Assembly: GCA_039714535.1 (NCBI GenBank)
Contig: JBDLJC010000010.1
Location: 1-64,000, forward strand
DNA length: 64,000 nucleotides
Source: JAGXFP01 sp039714535
GTDB taxonomy: Bacteria; Desulfobacterota; Desulfobulbia; Desulfobulbales; JAGXFP01
Reading direction: 5' to 3'
This document shows positions 20,658 through 29,394 of the stretch, piece after piece (within the stretch, counting starts at the first letter, position 1; the number at the start of each line of letters is the position of its first letter). The notes beneath the pieces were generated by a model. It worked only from the letters and a program-made list of their open reading frames with translations, had not been told where the DNA came from and did not search any database. A program made the translations under genes and the position numbers.

Positions 20658-21417
20658 AATGATCCTCTTTATCCGGATGACGGCAGGCATGGGCAACCAG
20701 AATAGACTGGGCCATGGCTAAATCAAGGGCCAGTCTGGTATCGTGGGCCGCAACGATAAACGGTCCGCCCGGGTTATTATTGATCACTTCCAGCAAGATC
20801 CCCGGACTAAGCCCCATGGCGGCCATCCTGGCCTGCATCTCCCTACTGCCAACAATCTCAACAATCCGGACCTTTTCACCGACAGCGGCAAGTTGCAGCG
20901 GCGGATTCGCCTCCCGCTTGGTCAGACAACCATCACACAACCCGTATATTTCCATCTTGTGCTGCAACGGGTGAAAGTTAAACTCGGCAGCTATCTCCAG
21001 TTGCAGTCCTTCCAACCGCTTATTGCGAAATTCCCGGATAAGACCGCAAGAGGTGCAGATAAAGTGATCGTGATGATCACCTAAATGATGGTGCTCGTAA
21101 GTCGCCTCCTGGGTTTCAAACTCATTTTTCTGGGCAAAACCGCACTGGCAAAACATATCCATGGTCTCGCCCAAAAAATCCAGATCGTAGTCCTTATTGC
21201 CCCCGGACTCGATAAATTTGAGCATATCAGGCAAAGTGATATGTAATTCAACCGACAGGAACTCATCCAGAATCTTAAGCCGGTCCGGAATTCGCGTCGC
21301 ATCTATCGATTGCAGCACTTCCCGGAACTGCTGCCGTTCGATATTATGCTGTTCAATCTCGGAAATGGCCTGCGAATGCTTTCTCTTGCGGTTCCTGAAA
21401 CGGGGGAATTTTATCAT
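20656..21417 (-). CDS. Fur-family metalloregulator fused to a FeoA domain
   Basis: 253 residues. Residues 28-165 are a Fur-type regulator: winged-helix DNA-binding part, metal-site histidines in EHHHLGDHHDHF (108-119), and two CxxC pairs (Cys121/124, Cys161/164) for structural zinc. Residues 172-243 form a FeoA SH3-like domain (VGEKVRIVEIVGSREMQARM, MGLSPG). FeoA normally supports the FeoB ferrous iron transporter. The fusion suggests an iron-dependent repressor with an extra ligand or partner domain. The start at 21417 has no clear ribosome site and lies next to a divergent RNA candidate, so a later start or leaderless message is possible. Confidence 0.85.
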   Translation of the reverse strand: MIKFPRFRNRKRKHSQAISEIEQHNIERQQFREVLQSIDATRIPDRLKILDEFLSVELHITLPDMLKFIESGGNKDYDLDFLGETMDMFCQCGFAQKNEFETQEATYEHHHLGDHHDHFICTSCGLIREFRNKRLEGLQLEIAAEFNFHPLQHKMEIYGLCDGCLTKREANPPLQLAAVGEKVRIVEIVGSREMQARMAAMGLSPGILLEVINNNPGGPFIVAAHDTRLALDLAMAQSILVAHACRHPDKEDH

Positions 21418-21451
21418 AGGGGTGTCAACATCAATCTTTAATTAGGTATTT

Positions 21452-21591
21452 AGGGGAACTCTCTTACCCTGTGATACGGTAGAACCGCAGAAACGGGACT
21501 CTGTTTGGTACTCGCTTGACGGGTATAAGTGCCCCAACGGGAATTTGCAAGCCACCAGGAGGTACAGCCTCTCCTGATTTTTTGTTTTTTT
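21452..21591 (+). ncRNA. Candidate structured small RNA divergent from fur-feoA
   Basis: No reading frame is convincing here, but pairing is extensive. A closing stem pairs AGGGGA (21452-21457) with TCTCCT (21570-21575), and an apical hairpin TACTCG-CTTGA-CGGGTA sits inside a GTTTGG/CCCCAAC helix. Intervening GGU/ACC and GC pairs give a rod-like fold, and a rho-independent terminator ends it on the plus strand. The shape resembles 6S RNA, but the length (about 130 nt) is short and I see no diagnostic sequence. A regulatory RNA or attenuated leader is equally possible. Confidence 0.45.
21556..21591 (+). terminator. Terminator of the RNA candidate
   Basis: Stem CAGGAG (21556-21561) with CTCCTG (21571-21576), then ATTTTTTGTTTTTTT. 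The long T tract lies on the plus strand where no plus-strand protein gene ends, so it points to a non-coding transcript. Confidence 0.7.
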
Positions 21592-21643
21592 ATGTGCCAG
21601 GACTCCAATTGTAGGGCACTAATACTTAGTTCCGCTGTTTTTT

Positions 21644-22810
21644 TCAATAGAGGAAAAAGTTACGACGGAGGGCGTCGAAGTCGGCCAGCTCCTCCCGCCA
21701 GCCCTCTTCAAGATCAGCCACCCTTTCGCCCGACTCCAAGGCCTCCCGCAGAGTCCTGCTGCCAAGAATCATGTCCATAGGCAATTTTTCATACTCATAC
21801 TCATAGGGCGGTTCTTTATAGGCAAACTGCTCAGCATAAAGATTCAAAGTGGTACCCAACAAGGCCAACGAAGTACGGTAAGGCCGAAAAACCCGGCGAT
21901 CGGTGACCTGCAACTGGAAACCATTACATAGTTCACCCCGATGCTTGTTTGAGGTCGGCTCGAAGGCGACCGGCCGCAAAACACATCCGGCCAGATCCGG
22001 GCGGTCGAGAGCACTTAAGAATCGGTCATGCTCCAGGTAAGGCGCTCCAAATAACTCAAAAGGCAGGCAGGTGCCGCGCCCCTCCGAGACGCTTGCCCCC
22101 TCCCATATAACCTGCCCCGGGTAGACCAGAGCAGTGTCCAGGGTCGGCATATTTGGCGAAGGGAACAGCCACGGCAGGCCGGTATCATCGAAATACATCC
22201 CCCGCTGCCAGCCGGCCATGGTGATAATCTCCAGATCGGCATTAATGCCGAAATGCTCGTTAAAAAGCCGGGCCAATTCGCCCATGGTCAGGCCATGCCG
22301 CATGGGAATCGGGTAGAGGCCGACAAAAGACCGGTAATCGTCTTCCACCAGATTACCTTCTATCAGATCACCGCCGATGGGGTTGGGCCGATCAAGAATC
22401 ACCACCTTCTTGCCGAACTCGGCGGCCGCCTCAAGACAATAAGCCATGGTATAGATAAAGGTATAGACCCTGGTGCCGACATCCTGTAAATCGATGAGCA
22501 GCACGTCAAGGTGATCGAACATCGCCCCATCCGGTTTTCTGGTCTGACCATATAAACTGAACAGGGGCAGACCGGTGGTCCGGTCCTCCATGTGGGCGGA
22601 CTCGATCATGTTGTCCTGTTTGTCGGCAAAAAAACCGTGCTGGGGAGAAAAAATACAGGTGAGTTGTCCCGGCAGGACCGAGTTGATAATATCCCGGCTG
22701 TGGCGGAAATTATGGTCGGTGGATGCCTGGTTGCAGAGCAGACCAAGTCTTTTACCCTTCAGCCAGGTGGGAGGATTGCTTGCCAGTTGTTCGATGCCGG
22801 TTTTGATCAT
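21644..22810 (-). CDS. DUF1343 exo-beta-N-acetylmuramidase (NamZ family)
   Basis: 388 residues covering the whole DUF1343 family. The founding member NamZ of Bacillus subtilis removes terminal N-acetylmuramic acid from peptidoglycan chains. Recognised blocks: GLLCNQAS near 24, IFSPQHGFFADKQDNM, LLIDLQDVGTRVYTFIYTM, ILDRPNPIGG, PIPMRHGLTMGEL and PSPNMPTLDTALVYPG. I see no signal peptide, so this copy may act in the cytoplasm on recycled wall fragments. ATG at 22810 has weak SD sequence. Confidence 0.88.
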   Translation of the reverse strand: MIKTGIEQLASNPPTWLKGKRLGLLCNQASTDHNFRHSRDIINSVLPGQLTCIFSPQHGFFADKQDNMIESAHMEDRTTGLPLFSLYGQTRKPDGAMFDHLDVLLIDLQDVGTRVYTFIYTMAYCLEAAAEFGKKVVILDRPNPIGGDLIEGNLVEDDYRSFVGLYPIPMRHGLTMGELARLFNEHFGINADLEIITMAGWQRGMYFDDTGLPWLFPSPNMPTLDTALVYPGQVIWEGASVSEGRGTCLPFELFGAPYLEHDRFLSALDRPDLAGCVLRPVAFEPTSNKHRGELCNGFQLQVTDRRVFRPYRTSLALLGTTLNLYAEQFAYKEPPYEYEYEKLPMDMILGSRTLREALESGERVADLEEGWREELADFDALRRNFFLY

Positions 22811-23007
22811 ATTTTAAACTTTTTTCATTAAATGAATCTTTGAGAAAGAATCGTGCTTATATTCCTATCCATTACCATTGCCCGGAATAGATATCATTAA
22901 ACATATAAATAGTTAAAAAGTAAACCGGCCCTTTTATTAATGAATGTAACAGACAACTTCGTTATTGTGCCCCAATCATCCCCACTGACAATTACCAAGG
23001 AAACAGT

Positions 23008-23757
23008 ATGAAAATAGCGATAAGCGGTAAAGGCGGCGTCGGCAAGACCACCATAATGGCCCTGATAGCAGAACAACTGAAGCGTGACGGCAATGAGGTG
23101 TTGATCATCGACGCCGACCCCAGCCCCCATATGGCCCAGACCATCGGCGTTAAAGATCCAGGCTCCATCGTCCCGATCGCCGAGATGAAAACCCTGTTGC
23201 AGGAAAGATCGGGCAAGACCGAGGGCTCGCCTTTCTATAATATCAACCCGCAGGTCGATGACCTGTTGAGCCGTTACATGGTTGAAGATAACGGCCTGAA
23301 ACTCATGGTTCTGGGCGCCATTGAGGGCGGCAACAAGGGCTGTGCCTGCGCCGAGAGCACCGTTTTAAAAAGAATGCTGACAAAACTACTCCTCTCCCCC
23401 AGCCAGTTTGCCCTGCTTGATATGGAGGCCGGAGTAGAGCATCTGGGCCGCGGTACCATTGCCGGGGTCGATCATCTGCTGACCGTCGTTATTCCTGCCA
23501 AATCGAGCATCAGAACGGCCCTCAAGGTGAAGAAACTGGCCGAGGAAGTCGGCATAAAATCGATCCACTTTGTCGGCAACAAGGTTGTAGATGAAGAAGA
23601 TGAAGAATTCCTGACCGAAGGCCTTGGCGTCAAGCCCATCGCCTTCTTCCCCGACAACCCAATGATCAGTAAAGCAGAAAGAAAAGGCCAGCCGGTCATT
23701 ACGCAGTTGGATGCGGTCCAGGAGCAGGTCAAAGGATTGTTAAAGGCACTGCTATAG
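23008..23757 (+). CDS. cooC: CooC-type nickel-insertion ATPase
   Basis: 249 residues. A MinD/ParA-like ATPase with deviant Walker A (GKGGVGKTT at 8-16) and LIIDADPSPHMAQT. The pair Cys112-x-Cys114 in GNKGCACAES matches the CxC metal site of CooC, which helps mature the Ni-Fe-S cluster of carbon monoxide dehydrogenase. No CODH gene is in the window, so the client may be encoded elsewhere. ATG at 23008 has AAGGAAACAGT before it. The alcohol dehydrogenase gene follows by 81 bp. Confidence 0.88.
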   Translation: MKIAISGKGGVGKTTIMALIAEQLKRDGNEVLIIDADPSPHMAQTIGVKDPGSIVPIAEMKTLLQERSGKTEGSPFYNINPQVDDLLSRYMVEDNGLKLMVLGAIEGGNKGCACAESTVLKRMLTKLLLSPSQFALLDMEAGVEHLGRGTIAGVDHLLTVVIPAKSSIRTALKVKKLAEEVGIKSIHFVGNKVVDEEDEEFLTEGLGVKPIAFFPDNPMISKAERKGQPVITQLDAVQEQVKGLLKALL

Positions 23758-23838
23758 AAAACCGGAACAGCTCTTAGCTGTCTAAATGTTCCAGAGTTAA
23801 AAGCACATAAACAACCGGTTTACAGCAGGAATAATTAC

Positions 23839-25002
23839 ATGCAAAACTTTGTCCTTCACCTTCCGACCAAAATAATCTTCGGTAAGGAGACCATCACCAA
23901 TATTGGCCCGGAGACCGCAGCTTTCGGCAAAAAGGTTTTACTGGTTTATGGCTCCGGCAGCATAAAACAGAATACCATCTACAACCAGGTTACGGATTCA
24001 TTAGCCAGCGCCGGTCTGACCGTTATCGAACACCCCGGCGTAAAATCAAATCCGGTTTTAAGCCATGTCCGTGCAGGGATCAAACTTGCCAAAGAACATG
24101 GGGTAGAGGCGGTAGTTGCCGTGGGTGGCGGCAGCGTAATCGACAGCGCCAAGGCCATCTGCGCCGGAGCTATGGTAGAGCACGATGTCTGGTTGTTCTT
24201 CAAGGGGAAAAAAGGAGTCAAAGCAAAACTGCCCCTGACCTGCGTCCTGACCCTGGCCGCTGCCGGCTCGGAAATGAACGGCGGGATGGTGATAACCAAC
24301 GAAGAAACAAAACATAAATTCGGCACCGGCAATCAGCTCCTGAAACCGGAAGTATCCATCCTCGACCCAAGCGCAACTTTCACCGTACCTCCGAGCTACA
24401 CAGCCTACGGCGCTGTTGATGCCATTGCCCATATCCTGGAGTTTTATTTCACCACCAGCGACCCTGCCACCCCGGTCCAGGACCGTTTCATGGAAGGGCT
24501 TATCATTAACACCATGGAGAGTTGCCAACAGGTTCTGGCCCAACCGGATGACTACCAGGCCCGAGCGGATCTGATGTGGTGTTCTACCCTGGCCCTGAAC
24601 GGACTGACTGCGGCAGGTTTAGGCCTGGTCGGCTTCCCGATGCACATGATTGAACATTCCCTGAGCGCCCTCTACGATGTCCCGCACGGAGCCGGACTTT
24701 CGGTAGTTATGCCCGCCTGGATGTCATGGCGGGCCGAAGCGGCACCGGCTAAATTCGCCCAATTTGCCCGGCGGGTGTTCAATATCAATGAAAGTGATGA
24801 CAGCAAAGCCGCCCGGCAGGGAATCACATCTTTAACCAAATGGTTCCGGGATGTCGGTAGCCCGGTCACCCTGACGGAGTTGGATATCCCAGAATCGGCC
24901 ATCCCCCAAATAGCCGAAAATAGTCTGGCGCTGGCCAAGATCTGGCGCTTAAAGGGCTATGACAGCGAAATAATTTCCTATATTCTCAACAATTGTTCTT
25001 AA
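23839..25002 (+). CDS. Iron-containing alcohol dehydrogenase (butanol dehydrogenase-like)
   Basis: 387 residues of the group III alcohol dehydrogenase family closest in look to YqhD/BdhA types. Visible are the NAD(P)-binding VVAVGGGSVIDSAKAICAG, the metal-site region YGAVDAIAHILEFYF, and HMIEHSLSALYDVPHGAGLS with the iron or zinc histidines. It reduces aldehydes or oxidises alcohols; the true substrate cannot be told. Downstream of cooC in the same direction, perhaps by chance. Confidence 0.88.
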   Translation: MQNFVLHLPTKIIFGKETITNIGPETAAFGKKVLLVYGSGSIKQNTIYNQVTDSLASAGLTVIEHPGVKSNPVLSHVRAGIKLAKEHGVEAVVAVGGGSVIDSAKAICAGAMVEHDVWLFFKGKKGVKAKLPLTCVLTLAAAGSEMNGGMVITNEETKHKFGTGNQLLKPEVSILDPSATFTVPPSYTAYGAVDAIAHILEFYFTTSDPATPVQDRFMEGLIINTMESCQQVLAQPDDYQARADLMWCSTLALNGLTAAGLGLVGFPMHMIEHSLSALYDVPHGAGLSVVMPAWMSWRAEAAPAKFAQFARRVFNINESDDSKAARQGITSLTKWFRDVGSPVTLTELDIPESAIPQIAENSLALAKIWRLKGYDSEIISYILNNCS

Positions 25003-25133
25003 GTGGTGGTTAAAAAAAGAGTTCCCAGAATCCGCCATTTAAATTCAAGAAAATATTTACAAAAGCCACATCAATTGCTAAGTAAAGCGAACAATATAAA
25101 ATAATAAATTTTCCATATATATTTGAGGAACTA

Positions 25134-25496
25134 ATGGCTTCAAGAACCAATGAGGAAGACGACGATTTTTACGTAACAGCTTCCGATGAAGAACTGTTTT
25201 ACGAACAGACCATCCGCAGGATGCGGTCGGAGGTAAACAGGGGCAGAACCTACGAACAGGCTTGCAAGTCTCTGTCCGACGTCGAAAAATATCTCCAGAA
25301 AGAGATCGGGGAAGATTTCCTGAAGGTTATTATCGCCGAGCGCCATTTCGGGGGCGGTTACGGTATCGACGATATCGCCCTGTTGCTCGATCTACCTTAC
25401 GAAAAAGTCGAGGAAATCCGCAACCACATGCTTAGTGACCTAAGCGGCGCCCTTGATCGGGGAAAACGCTGGCCGGACAGTGACCTCAGCAACTGA
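25134..25496 (+). CDS. Hypothetical acidic helical protein
   Basis: 120 residues. ATG at 25134 follows TTGAGGAACTA, a good ribosome site. Strongly acidic N-terminus (NEEDDDF), then helices; the segment GIDDIALLLDLPYEKVEEIR looks like a helix-turn-helix, which would suit a small DNA-associated protein, but no family is recognised. It is separated from the adh gene by 131 bp and convergent with murA. Confidence 0.6.
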   Translation: MASRTNEEDDDFYVTASDEELFYEQTIRRMRSEVNRGRTYEQACKSLSDVEKYLQKEIGEDFLKVIIAERHFGGGYGIDDIALLLDLPYEKVEEIRNHMLSDLSGALDRGKRWPDSDLSN

Positions 25497-25568
25497 TTTA
25501 TCCGAACCGAAACCCACGCGCCTATCGGTTTGCGCAGACCAGCGGCTCAATTCGGAGTTTTATCATGA

Positions 25569-26831
25569 TTACTCTTCACCCCGACGGATAAGAGCCCCGA
25601 CGTTATTAAGCTTACCGGCCAGATTATCATAACCCCGGTCCAGATGATAAACCCGTGATATCTCGGTTTCACCCTCTGCAGCCAAGGCTGCTATTACCAG
25701 GGAAGCACTGGCCCGCAAATCGGTGGCCATAACCTGGGCCCCGGACAAGCCGCTCCTCCCCTTCACTATAGCGCTCTTGCCATCTATCCTTATATCGGCG
25801 CCCATTCGGCCCAATTCAGCTACATGCATGAAACGATTCTCGAAGATTGTCTCGGTGATTACACTCAAGCCCTGACCTAGGCACATAAGGGCCATGATCT
25901 GGGCCTGAAGATCGGTGGGGAAGCCTGGATACGGCATGGTTTTTATATCGACACTTTTAAGGGCGCCATGGCGAGCGACCCAAATATGATCAACTCCCTC
26001 CTCAATCTCCAGCCCTACTTCACGAAGTTTATCAATTAGTGAAGACAGGTGGGTCGGGTCACAATCGGTCAAGGTCAACTCTCCGCCGGTCGCGCCTACC
26101 GCTATCAGGTAGGTCCCGGTTTCAATCCGATCGGGAATAACCCTCGCTTCAGCCGCACGCAGTTCACTGACACCATGAATAACCAGACGATCAGTCCCCC
26201 TGCCTTCAATCCTGGCCCCCATATTAACCAGCATATCGACCAGATTGCCAATCTCCGGCTCCCGGGCCGCATTCTTGATAGTTGTAACGCCCTCGGCCAG
26301 AGTTGCGGCCATCAGGATATTTTCGGTGCCGGTAACCGATGGTATATCAAAATTAACGTCACCGCCTTGCAGCCTGCCGTCAATATTACCTTCCACATAC
26401 CCCTGTTCAAGACTCAATTCCACACCCAAGCGGCCAAGACCCTGCATATGAAAATCAATAGGCCGAGCGCCAATGGCGCAACCGCCAGGTAGCGACACCC
26501 GGGCCTGCCCCATTCTGGCCAACAATGGGCCGAGAACCAAAACTGAGGCCCGCATAGTTTTGACCAGATCGTAGGATGCCTCGATATTATTCAGCTTAGT
26601 AGCATCAATCAACAGGGCATCGTCTTCTTCCCGACGTTGCCAGGTAATGCCGAATGACTCCAGTAGAACGAGCATCGTTCTGGTATCGCGCAAATCAGGA
26701 ACATTATGCAGAACATGTTGACCCGGAGCCAAAATGGTTGCAGCCATGAGTGGTAAAGCCGCGTTTTTGGCGCCACTGATCCTGATCGACCCTTTCAGAG
26801 GCCGACCACCTTCAATAAATATATTGTCCAT
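25569..26831 (-). CDS. murA: UDP-N-acetylglucosamine 1-carboxyvinyltransferase
   Basis: 420 residues. MurA transfers enolpyruvate from PEP to UDP-GlcNAc, the first committed step of peptidoglycan synthesis. The catalytic cysteine is kept in LPGGCAIGARPIDFH, so a fosfomycin-sensitive type is expected. Other blocks: GAKNAALPLMAATIL, TGTENILMAA, GFPTDLQAQIMAL, ENRFMHVAEL. It is the last gene of a five-gene minus-strand block. Confidence 0.95.
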   Translation of the reverse strand: MDNIFIEGGRPLKGSIRISGAKNAALPLMAATILAPGQHVLHNVPDLRDTRTMLVLLESFGITWQRREEDDALLIDATKLNNIEASYDLVKTMRASVLVLGPLLARMGQARVSLPGGCAIGARPIDFHMQGLGRLGVELSLEQGYVEGNIDGRLQGGDVNFDIPSVTGTENILMAATLAEGVTTIKNAAREPEIGNLVDMLVNMGARIEGRGTDRLVIHGVSELRAAEARVIPDRIETGTYLIAVGATGGELTLTDCDPTHLSSLIDKLREVGLEIEEGVDHIWVARHGALKSVDIKTMPYPGFPTDLQAQIMALMCLGQGLSVITETIFENRFMHVAELGRMGADIRIDGKSAIVKGRSGLSGAQVMATDLRASASLVIAALAAEGETEISRVYHLDRGYDNLAGKLNNVGALIRRGEE

Positions 26832-26903
26832 TATTTAAAACCTGTCCGTAGATTTAAGGATGGGAATTACCCCGGATTGCCTAAAAGCAAAGGAAGTTGC
26901 ACT

Positions 26904-27776
26904 TTACCTTCGCCCGCCCGTCCCGTCAACCGCCTGAGCCAAAGCGACTCTGGGAAGACCGGCATAATCTTTGACTATTTCGCGTAGCTCAAGGTTAGGC
27001 GCTGCCATAAATAGCTTGTGAATCATTTCCTCCTGCTCACCACCGATCTCGCACAGAACATAACCGCCTGGTTTAAGATATTGATTACAGGCAGGTATTA
27101 TCCGCTGGTAGGCGGCCATACCACTGTCGTCAGCATAAAGGGCCAAACCAGGCTCAAAATCCAACTCAGGTTGTAAGTTATCACGGGCCTGGCCAGCGAC
27201 ATAAGGAGGATTGGACACGATAAAATCGAACTTTGACTCGGGGGCTAAAGGGCAGAACCAGTCTCCATTAACCAAGACGACCCTTTCAGCAACCCCGTGC
27301 CGCTCGATATTACGGGCGGCCACTTCAAGGGCCTGCGGGGATAGATCTACCGCGACCAATTCCGCCCCGGCCAATTCAAGAGCTAAAACAACTGTAATTA
27401 TGCCGCTGCCCACCCCCAACTCCAGTACTTGTCCTGAAAAAGTGGTGGGATTATCAACCAGAGAGAGAACATTTTCAATGAGCAGTTCGGTTTCGGGACG
27501 GGGAATCAGGACAGCCGGAGAGACTTCAAAGGAGAGAGACCAGAACTCTTGCTCACCGATAATATAGGCAAGAGGTTCGCGGCCCAGCCGCCGAAGCAAC
27601 AGGCTTTCTAACTTATCTAACTCAGAGCGACTCAACTGCCGCTCATCAAGAAAAAGCTCAACTCGACTAAGACCAAGGGCAAAGCGGAGAAGAAACTCAG
27701 CCTCAAGGGCATCATCTGGGATATTAACCTGGCGAAGGCGACTAACCGTCTGGTTGTATAGTTCTCGAACCTTCAT
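26904..27776 (-). CDS. prmC: Release factor glutamine N5-methyltransferase
   Basis: 290 residues. PrmC methylates the glutamine of the GGQ motif of peptide release factors with S-adenosylmethionine. SAM motif VLELGVGSGI, the NPPY signature in FIVSNPPYVAG, and the N-terminal helical domain (EAEFLLRFALGLSRVELFL) are visible. The gene for its substrate RF1 lies 34 bp upstream on the same strand. Confidence 0.94.
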   Translation of the reverse strand: MKVRELYNQTVSRLRQVNIPDDALEAEFLLRFALGLSRVELFLDERQLSRSELDKLESLLLRRLGREPLAYIIGEQEFWSLSFEVSPAVLIPRPETELLIENVLSLVDNPTTFSGQVLELGVGSGIITVVLALELAGAELVAVDLSPQALEVAARNIERHGVAERVVLVNGDWFCPLAPESKFDFIVSNPPYVAGQARDNLQPELDFEPGLALYADDSGMAAYQRIIPACNQYLKPGGYVLCEIGGEQEEMIHKLFMAAPNLELREIVKDYAGLPRVALAQAVDGTGGRR

Positions 27777-27810
27777 TGGTAATGGCGGCCCAGATTATTC
27801 GCAGATTATC

Positions 27811-28878
27811 TTATTGAAGGGTCTTGAGGGCTTCAGCTTGAGAATGGGCAATCAAAGGCATGATAACATCATCGAGCTTGCCGATCATAATATCATCAAG
27901 CTTATAGAGAGTCAGGTTGATGCGATGATCGGTTAATCTGCCTTGGGGGAAGTTGTAAGTTCGGATCCGCTCGCTGCGATCTCCGGAACCAATCTGGCTT
28001 TTACGATCAGCGGAAATTTTATCATGCTGCTCACGCTCCATCGCATCCAGCAAACGGGCCTGCAAGACCTTGATGGCGGCAGCCTTGTTTTTATGTTGGG
28101 ACTTTTCATCCTGACAGGTAGCGATAATACCGGTAGGCAGATGGGTGACCCTGACCCCGGAATCAGTGGTGTTAACACTCTGACCTCCCGGCCCGGACGA
28201 ACGGAAGACATCAAAACGCAACTCGTTGGGCGCAATATTCAACTCAACTTCCTCGGCCTCAGGAATAACCGCGACCGTTACCGCCGAAGTATGAATACGG
28301 CCCTGGGTCTCCGTTGCCGGCACCCGCTGCACCCGGTGGACACCGGATTCATACTTGAGCTGGCTGTAGACCTTATCGCCCTTAATCAGAACGACTATCT
28401 CCTTGAACCCCCCGATACCAATAGGGCTACTACTCATAACCTCAACCTTCCAGGACTTTGATTCCGCATAACGGCAATACATCCGGTAAAGGTCGCTGAC
28501 AAAAAGAGCAGCCTCATCACCGCCGGTCCCAGCTCTGATTTCAAGAAGAATGTTCTTTTCGTCTTTGGGATCTCTGGGTAACAGCATGATTTGCAGTTCA
28601 CCCTCAAGCTCTGCCAATCGATCATTGAGCACGACTATTTCACTCTTGACCAACTCCTGCATTTCCTCGTCCTCTTCTATTTTGAGAAGATCCTTGTTAT
28701 CCAGGAGTTCTTGTTGGACCTGCTTATAGAGAGTGTAGAGTTCATGCAATTTGGTGACATGGGCATGCTCTTTGGCCAGGATCCGAAAGTCATTCTGGTT
28801 GGCCAACTGAGCGGGATCAGCGAGTTTTTGCTCCAACTCAAGAAGCTTTTCGCCAAGATTTTCAAAACGAGAGAACAT
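27811..28878 (-). CDS. prfA: Peptide chain release factor 1
   Basis: 355 residues. RF1 reads UAA and UAG. Contains the GGQ peptidyl-hydrolysis motif in RSSGPGGQSVNTTDSGV and a PxT-type anticodon loop in RVPATETQGRIHTSAVTV. Start ATG at 28878 (MFSRFENLGEKLLELEQKL) has little SD sequence. Third in the rho-rpmE-prfA-prmC-murA block. Confidence 0.96.
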   Translation of the reverse strand: MFSRFENLGEKLLELEQKLADPAQLANQNDFRILAKEHAHVTKLHELYTLYKQVQQELLDNKDLLKIEEDEEMQELVKSEIVVLNDRLAELEGELQIMLLPRDPKDEKNILLEIRAGTGGDEAALFVSDLYRMYCRYAESKSWKVEVMSSSPIGIGGFKEIVVLIKGDKVYSQLKYESGVHRVQRVPATETQGRIHTSAVTVAVIPEAEEVELNIAPNELRFDVFRSSGPGGQSVNTTDSGVRVTHLPTGIIATCQDEKSQHKNKAAAIKVLQARLLDAMEREQHDKISADRKSQIGSGDRSERIRTYNFPQGRLTDHRINLTLYKLDDIMIGKLDDVIMPLIAHSQAEALKTLQ

Positions 28879-29025
28879 GATAGGATATAATAGGTTTGGG
28901 TAAAGTGTAACTGAAAATTAGAAAGGGGCAAAGCGAACCGTTTACAGCTCGCAACTGCCCCTTCTTAACAGCTTATTTAAGAAAACAGCCACGACACGAG
29001 AATAACGCCTGGCCTGGTTCTCTTC

Positions 29026-29235
29026 TTATTTTTCCAAATGCTTTGCATATTTTTTATTGAATTTCTCAATACGCCCGGCGGTATCGATAAGTTTCTGCTT
29101 GCCGGTAAAAAAAGGATGGCAGGCAGAACAAATCTCGGTTTTGATCTCTGCTTCCACTGAACCCATCTCAATTTCATTACCACAACTACAACTAGCCTTA
29201 ATCTGGTGGTATTCGGGATGTATACCTTCTTTCAT
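29026..29235 (-). CDS. rpmE: Ribosomal protein bL31 (zinc-binding type)
   Basis: 69 residues: MKEGIHPEYHQIKASCSCGN start, four zinc ligands at Cys16, Cys18, Cys36 and Cys39, and the C-terminal FNKKYAKH. The full Cys set marks the zinc-containing form, not the zinc-free paralogue made in zinc shortage. ATG at 29235 has GGAG ten bases before it. Sits 160 bp after rho. Confidence 0.95.
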   Translation of the reverse strand: MKEGIHPEYHQIKASCSCGNEIEMGSVEAEIKTEICSACHPFFTGKQKLIDTAGRIEKFNKKYAKHLEK

Positions 29236-29394
29236 TATCTACGATCTCCAATTCTTCAAGTTGCAAATTCAAGGCACGGGCCTGCGACCCTGAGCCAGTA
29301 TCTATCATATAAATATGAGCCGTCACTACAAGTGGGAACCGATGGAATATACCCTAATTTCTCTGTTTAGCAAGAAAATTTACAACCATCAACT

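Noticed and set aside
20490..20696. Minus-strand frame reading DGVAK...GILKYG
   Set aside because: It is the translation of the dispersed palindromic repeat, and a similar frame appears in the copy at 13.7 kb.
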